61,978 bases of DNA, taken from positions 1-61,978 of the IMG/VR virus record IMGVR_UViG_3300033153_003306; one strand, 5' to 3'. Both the position numbers and the translations under genes were made by a program. This document shows, piece by piece, positions 57,816-61,978 of the stretch (position 1 is its first letter; each line of letters begins with the position of its first letter). A model generated the notes under the pieces. The model was not told the DNA's origin and made no database searches. It was given only the letters and a program-made list of their open reading frames with translations. This stretch comes from a virus.

Positions 57816-58802
57816 TTATATACGAGTCTTAATAAATTCCATTTCAGCATCGTTTAAATCATCAGTTGATGGTGTTTCTTCAACCACAACACTATGTTCC
57901 TTTACAGGCACTGGTGCTGTTGTACCATTAAATGCTGGTGCATCTGGTGCTACTGGTGGTATATAAACACTTTCAGTTTTTGCATCATTATCTGATGATG
58001 CTGAATCTTGATGTGCATACGCAGGGTCGCCAGGTTTTAAAATATAACCAATTTTACTATAGATGAAATCACTTTCAAGATATTGTAACTCATTAGTATA
58101 CTCTTGTAAGTCATATGTTTCGCCTAAAATTCTATTGATTTCGTCTGGTGTTTCACCGACTGGCTTTTGTTCCTTGTAATAGAACGTAGATGCTCTATAA
58201 CTTGGGTAGATGCTATCGTCTGAAACTTCTACGATAAGTTTAAAATCCGCACCTGTTGTAGGATTAAAAGGATTTAGTTCCCTGAAATCAGGGTCAGACT
58301 TTGATGCTTCTGTTGGCTCAATACAGTTAAAAATTTTCTTATAGATAGAAATACCGTATTTGTATTTAAACACTTTTCCATTATTTTCAGGACTATCAGG
58401 GTCTCTTACTACTAATATGTTTGATACCCATTCTTGTTTAGGTAGCCAACCTTGTTTAGCGCGGTCTTGGTTAGCTTTGACTTTAGTACCCCAAAGTCCC
58501 CAACCATAATCACATATAGGACAAACACCTTTACCTTTTTCTAAGGTAGTTTTACAATTACCGAAAAGGTACTTCTTCTCTCCACCAGGAAAGTGTGTTA
58601 AACTATGTCCGTTGATTTCTACGAAGTTTAGTTTGGTTCTTACATCAGGTAAAAATCTGATAATGTAAGTTTTAGCTTTTTTCTTGTTAGGCGCCCAGAA
58701 TGTTGGGTCGTCTTTTCTTTTCTTGCTTACATCTTCTTTTGCTTTACTATCCCAATCGTAATTAGCATAATCGATGTTGTTCAGTTCGTTAGCACTATTC
58801 AT
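57816..58802 (-). CDS. 32: Single-stranded DNA-binding protein, gp32-like
   Basis: 328 residues (T4 gp32 301). The N-terminal self-interaction segment has DWDSKAKEDVSKKRK. The zinc site is HSLTHFPGGEKKYLFGNCKT with CPIC following, matching the gp32 His-Cys3 pattern. The OB-fold region has WVSNILVVRDPDSPENNGKV and KYKYGISIYKKIFN. The acidic C-terminal tail (TPSTDDLNDAEMEFIKTRI) would contact UvsY, helicase loader and polymerase. A structured leader and a late promoter word precede it. Confidence 0.92.
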   Translation of the reverse strand: MNSANELNNIDYANYDWDSKAKEDVSKKRKDDPTFWAPNKKKAKTYIIRFLPDVRTKLNFVEINGHSLTHFPGGEKKYLFGNCKTTLEKGKGVCPICDYGWGLWGTKVKANQDRAKQGWLPKQEWVSNILVVRDPDSPENNGKVFKYKYGISIYKKIFNCIEPTEASKSDPDFRELNPFNPTTGADFKLIVEVSDDSIYPSYRASTFYYKEQKPVGETPDEINRILGETYDLQEYTNELQYLESDFIYSKIGYILKPGDPAYAHQDSASSDNDAKTESVYIPPVAPDAPAFNGTTAPVPVKEHSVVVEETPSTDDLNDAEMEFIKTRI

Positions 58803-58887
58803 TTAGTACTCCTATGTTATATTTGCCATTCTGTGTTAGTCCTGACACCTTGAACTTACTGTTCTTTCAGAGCTAGAATGACACTTT

Positions 58888-58895
58888 TATTTATA
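58888..58895 (-). promoter_or_regulatory. T4-type late promoter
   Basis: TATAAATA on the minus strand, 85 nt before the gp32 ATG. The intervening leader can fold (58827-58832 with 58875-58880, and 58833-58836 with 58845-58848), perhaps an autogenous operator as in T4 gene 32. Confidence 0.5.
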
Positions 58896-58896
58896 A

Positions 58897-59518
58897 TTAT
58901 TTTATTCCAAATCTACTGATAAACAGCTTATAAAGTTTAATTGTTGCTAAAACATCTGTTGTGGCATTATGCCAATTCATTTTTTCATTTGGAAAGAAGA
59001 ATTCGTAAATATCTGATAGTTTGTGTGCTCTAAATTGTTTTCCGATACTTTTTTCAATTAATGGTATTAAACACATAACATCTATTCTTCTGTTTTGAAA
59101 ATACTTGTAAAATTCTTTGTAGTATTTATCATACCCTGGAGATAAATCGTGTTTTGGGTTATACACTCTTGCGAAAAAGTTTACTAATTTATAAACATCA
59201 AAACAAGTATTGTAACCACCTAAAACTAATCGGTTGTAATAATCACTTTTATATTCATTTATAACACCTAAAAGTTTTCCCATAGCTACTTCTGGGGTAT
59301 CAAAATTCTTAATAGTTTCACGATTTAAATTATTTACTGCTAATGCTCGGTCTTGTATAATATCAAAATCGTAAGGTTGCATTTTTAAATCATACACATC
59401 TGTAAAGCCACCTTCCTCTTTTTCTATACAAAAAGAAAGTTGTATTATTTCGTGTTCGTGGTATAAACCTGTTGTTTCCGTCACGTATCGAACCAAAAAA
59501 CATCCGACATAAGCACCT
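58897..59518 (-). pseudogene. DnaQ/DexA-like 3'-5' exonuclease, disrupted near the N-terminus
   Basis: The body (58897-59496, 199 residues if started at a TTG) is a DEDD exonuclease: TETTGLYHEHEIIQL (Exo I), GGYNTCFDVYKLV (Exo II) and WHNATTDVLATI (Exo III, HxxxxxD). The well-placed start is an ATG at 59518 with GGAGG ahead, reading MSDVFWFDT and then a stop. Joining the two would give the expected FDTETTG, but five extra bases (TGACG) intervene. As written, the catalytic Asp of D-x-E falls in the wrong frame. It is a real disruption, a recoding site or a sequencing error. Confidence 0.65.
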
Positions 59519-59525
59519 CCTTGTT

Positions 59526-59822
59526 TTATTTTTTAATTTTACTTTTTGCTATTTTATAATTTAATTCTTTTACAAACCATTCCACAGACTCCATAATTGT
59601 TTTGTTATCCTTAAAATATTCAAGAACACTTTTAACAAATTCAAATTCGACTATTTGATTTATTTCGTGTGTCATCACATCTTCATTTCCGTGAAAATGT
59701 TTAACATCCAAATCTGTAAACAATTCTTCATTAATTTTTACAAATTGTTTTTCTAAATTAAACTCAGGATGATTTTCAATCCATATTTTAAAGAATCCTT
59801 TATTTTCCATCTTTTTCTCCAT
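59526..59822 (-). CDS. Small hypothetical protein
   Basis: 98 residues, Lys/Glu-rich helical (FKIWIENHPEFNLEKQFVKI, SVLEYFKDNKTIMESVEWFV). Two ATGs 12 nt apart both have GGAG-type sites. The first overlaps the upstream stop. Part of the operon from the polymerase promoter. Unrecognised. Confidence 0.45.
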   Translation of the reverse strand: MEKKMENKGFFKIWIENHPEFNLEKQFVKINEELFTDLDVKHFHGNEDVMTHEINQIVEFEFVKSVLEYFKDNKTIMESVEWFVKELNYKIAKSKIKK

Positions 59823-60088
59823 TATATTTCCTCCATTTTTTCAAAATTAATTTTAACTCTTTCTAATATTTCGTCTAAACTTGTAAACAAATCATAACTA
59901 CCATATCTATCACCATTTTTATTCTTATAAACTACCAATAACGGATTTGGCTCTTTGAATTGGTTTACAGAGTGTTCTATTTCTATATCTGTTATAAAAA
60001 ACTCTTCAATTTCCCCTTTTTTACCATCTTTAAACCTGTACACTGTGTCACCAGCGTTTGCAATAAATTTTGCGTTACTTTCCACCAT
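59822..60088 (-). CDS. Small hypothetical protein
   Basis: 88 residues. GDTVYRFKDGKKGEIEEFFI, NPLLVVYKNKNGDRYGSYDL: an SH3-like beta barrel is plausible. It directly follows the polymerase gene, whose last codons hold its ribosome site (AAAGGAGAAGTAAT). It occupies the place where the rest of the polymerase would be expected. Unrecognised. Confidence 0.5.
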   Translation of the reverse strand: MVESNAKFIANAGDTVYRFKDGKKGEIEEFFITDIEIEHSVNQFKEPNPLLVVYKNKNGDRYGSYDLFTSLDEILERVKINFEKMEEI

Positions 60089-60089
60089 A

Positions 60090-61586
60090 TTACTTCTCCT
60101 TTAGTAAATTATCTATATTATAAATGTATTCATCTAACTTATCAGAATTATCTCTTGCAACTTTACGAACTTCAAACATTTGCTTAACAACCACAGGCAA
60201 TACACCTTTTATATCTTTTGTGTAGAACTCGCCATTTGGAGCCATAATTGCATTATTTTTAAGAAGTATACTTAATAGTCGATTACAGAACTCATTGTCG
60301 TGTAAAGCGATTAAATACTTTTTTAAGAATGCTTCTGTGTTTTCGTAACTTGCTGATTGATAACCTAGTGATTTTCGTAAGTCTAACATTTCTTCTGTAA
60401 GTTTTTCTTCTGTTATTAAAGTTTCGGGTGAAATATTCATTTGCATAATTTGGTGTGGGTAGCTACTAACAAGGTCAATTATAATTACATTATAATATCT
60501 TCCTGGACCATAAGGTAATGGTTTCGCAACATAACCACCAACAAAAGGTCTTTCAGTGTGTTTTTCAAATGGCAACATTCTTCCTTCTTTTCCCAAATAG
60601 TGATAAAGGTAACTATTCCATAATGCTTCACTGCTGTATATATCTTCGGGAAGTGCTTTCATAATGTTAGCCAATTCCATAGCTGTAATTAAAAGATGTT
60701 TCTTTTTATCAAGTCGCGCAAGTAATTCAACATCTTTTATGTTGTAATCTATAAAAGTTTCAAAATCGTCATCATACATTTTATAAAGTGGCACATCGTG
60801 TTCAATCTTACCTTCACTAAGTTCTTTCTGTGCACAATCTTCAAGTTTCATAAAACTTGTTTTAGTTTTTAAACCAGAGAAGAATATATACATCTCCATA
60901 TAATCTAAAACTTGAATAGTGTATAATTTACCAGTATAATTATTTACATTTTCTTCGTACCAATCTCTAATATAATGATTAATAGCTTTGTACTTAAATT
61001 TTATTCTATTAAGAATATATTGAACGTCGAAATTTTTAACATTCCACCCTGAAAGTATTTGAATTTGTTTGTTTGCGATTAATTTTAACATCATTTCGAT
61101 AAGATGTTCTTCGTTTACTGCTTGAAAATATTTTACATTTTTTTTCTTAGCTGTATATTCTTTTAAAGATAATGTATAATACACATCTTCTTGAACAGAA
61201 TATAATGTTACAGCATTTATTTTATATTCAGCTTTATCTGCTTCGGGAAATTTATCTTGTGTGTACACCTCAATATCTAAAAACCATGCATCAGGTGTTG
61301 AAATTACACTATCTTCACTAAATCGTTGTGCTATAAACTGATATGTAGGGTCAATAACACCACACAAATTATGTGGGAAATTCTTAACATGACTTCTATA
61401 ATCCCAAAGTTTGTTAAATACTAATTTCTCTACTTTATTTCCATATATATCTTTATAATTTCCATTGTGGGATAAAGTCCCAACCGTTGGTTTAAACCAA
61501 GTACTGCTTATTATAGTTTTACCTGTTTTTTCATCTTTGTAAGAAAAATAGATTTTACCTTTCTTCTGATAAACATTATAATACAA
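60090..61586 (-). CDS. 43: Family B DNA polymerase, N-terminal half (split, gp43A-like)
   Basis: 498 residues from a TTG at 61586 with AGGAGTAAATA ahead. It contains the N-terminal domain, the exonuclease (FLDIEVYT, Exo II LSGWNVKNFDVQYI, Exo III YNIKDVELL) and polymerase motif A (IIIDLVSSYPHQIMQMNISP). It then ends after NGEFYTKDIKGVLPVVVKQM and KLDEYIYNIDNLLKEK with a normal stop and a new ribosome site. Motif B (K-x-x-x-N-S-x-Y-G) and motif C (D-T-D) are absent and do not occur elsewhere in the window. T4 gp43 is 898 residues. The second half must be encoded elsewhere. Confidence 0.88.
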   Translation of the reverse strand: MYYNVYQKKGKIYFSYKDEKTGKTIISSTWFKPTVGTLSHNGNYKDIYGNKVEKLVFNKLWDYRSHVKNFPHNLCGVIDPTYQFIAQRFSEDSVISTPDAWFLDIEVYTQDKFPEADKAEYKINAVTLYSVQEDVYYTLSLKEYTAKKKNVKYFQAVNEEHLIEMMLKLIANKQIQILSGWNVKNFDVQYILNRIKFKYKAINHYIRDWYEENVNNYTGKLYTIQVLDYMEMYIFFSGLKTKTSFMKLEDCAQKELSEGKIEHDVPLYKMYDDDFETFIDYNIKDVELLARLDKKKHLLITAMELANIMKALPEDIYSSEALWNSYLYHYLGKEGRMLPFEKHTERPFVGGYVAKPLPYGPGRYYNVIIIDLVSSYPHQIMQMNISPETLITEEKLTEEMLDLRKSLGYQSASYENTEAFLKKYLIALHDNEFCNRLLSILLKNNAIMAPNGEFYTKDIKGVLPVVVKQMFEVRKVARDNSDKLDEYIYNIDNLLKEK

Positions 61587-61611
61587 TATTTACTCCTAAA
61601 TTGTTTGTCGT

Positions 61612-61640
61612 AATATACTAAAAATTTGTTATCTTGTCAA
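61612..61640 (-). promoter_or_regulatory. Sigma-70-type early promoter
   Basis: TTGACA (61635-61640), 17 nt, TATATT (61612-61617) on the minus strand, about 30 nt before the polymerase TTG start. Confidence 0.85.
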
Positions 61641-61978
61641 GTCTTTTTTTATAAGTTTCATATTTTTAGTTCCACATGTAACTTTATTTAAATCTAAATT
61701 GTTGAATTTGTCTAAAATGTGTGTACATACTTTATCAACTTTTCCACGGATAGGTTTCCAATTCATTAAAGTTGATATTTCGTGGGATTTCATTAAATTT
61801 ACGGATATATCTTTTAACATTTTATTCTCTTCATTAAACCCTTCTATTATAATAGCGATGTTTCCTGAGTCACAAATTACTGAATCAGGAAACCTTTTAT
61901 CCGCATTGTAAAACACTATGTTTAAATGTTTATATGGTTTTTCATAATAATCCACCCACATCGCCAATGCACCATACT
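61629..61978 (-). CDS. Hypothetical protein, C-terminal part (open at window edge)
   Basis: The frame is open to the window end, so the true start may lie outside; internal candidates are a TTG at 61967 and an ATG at 61961. At least 112 residues: WVDYYEKPYKHLNIVFYNAD, KRFPDSVICDSGNIAIIIEG, STLMNWKPIRGKVDKVCTHI, basic end. Mixed alpha/beta, unrecognised. Although the visible start reads YGALAMW, the rest does not continue like a polymerase palm domain. Confidence 0.5.
   Translation of the reverse strand, partial: YGALAMWVDYYEKPYKHLNIVFYNADKRFPDSVICDSGNIAIIIEGFNEENKMLKDISVNLMKSHEISTLMNWKPIRGKVDKVCTHILDKFNNLDLNKVTCGTKNMKLIKKDLTR

Noticed and set aside
61900-61978. Edge ORF as the missing C-terminal half of the DNA polymerase (YGAL at its start)
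   Set aside because: The sequence after YGAL does not follow the polymerase palm pattern, and no D-T-D motif is present.
1-61978. tRNA genes
   Set aside because: I saw no convincing cloverleaf in the few short gaps; coding density leaves little room for them.

Overview
This window is a segment of a large, AT-rich, T4-like myovirus genome. Every gene I can support lies on the minus strand, packed end to end with overlapping start and stop codons and almost no non-coding DNA. The T4 affinity rests on recognisable counterparts of neck proteins gp13 and gp14, baseplate and tail proteins (gp5 OB domain, gp27, gp48, gp53, gp54-like, a tape measure), replication and recombination proteins (gp32, gp41, gp43 N-terminal half, gp44, UvsX, UvsY, UvsW), and T4-type late promoters (TATAAATA on the minus strand) in short gaps. 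A lipobox-bearing protein and seven TTGACA-N17-TATATT promoters suggest a Gram-negative host with an ordinary sigma-70. I cannot name the host.

Layout, high to low coordinates (the direction of transcription). 61.9-57.8 kb: an apparently split family B DNA polymerase, a frame-disrupted DnaQ-like exonuclease, and gp32. 57.7-48.5 kb: two late hypothetical proteins, a possible injected ADP-ribosyltransferase-like protein, UvsW, RtcB RNA ligase, UvsY. 48.4-40.7 kb: clamp loader gp44, two repeat-bearing GIY-YIG homing endonucleases, and a class II ribonucleotide reductase carrying an HNH intein. 40.6-31.9 kb: small host-interaction-type genes (membrane proteins, a lipoprotein), aspartate decarboxylase PanD, NAD-dependent DNA ligase, a vWA-domain pair, and a PurA/PurZ-like synthetase. 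31.8-26.6 kb: UvsX, gp41 helicase, an Hfq-like protein. 26.5-14.6 kb: lysin, neck and tail genes, tape measure and its chaperone, baseplate hub. 14.6-0 kb: a large block of putative internal head proteins, a split CCA-adding enzyme, gp14, and an M20/M28-like peptidase.

The most striking system is the internal-protein block. Many unrelated proteins begin with the same short leader, M-x(2-6)-(L/I)-x-x-x-Y-x-x-(L/I/V)-(L/V)-x-E, which resembles T4 capsid-targeting sequences cut by the prohead protease after (L/I)-x-E. Five genes carry thirteen copies of a linker of the form x-E/(G/A)-W-(E/D)-D-I-D-S-x-x-L-D-D-E-E in front of 130-160-residue domains. I infer polyproteins targeted to the prohead and cut into individual packaged domains. 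Enzymes with the same leader (CCA-adding enzyme N-half, a possible ADP-ribosyltransferase, zinc-finger proteins) may be co-packaged and injected, like T4 Alt and the IP proteins.

Other notable points: a likely programmed -1 frameshift (U UUU UUC) in the tape-measure chaperone; at least five mobile homing-endonuclease-type elements, one of which splits the CCA-adding enzyme gene; and promoters built into the hairpins of the terminators just upstream of them.
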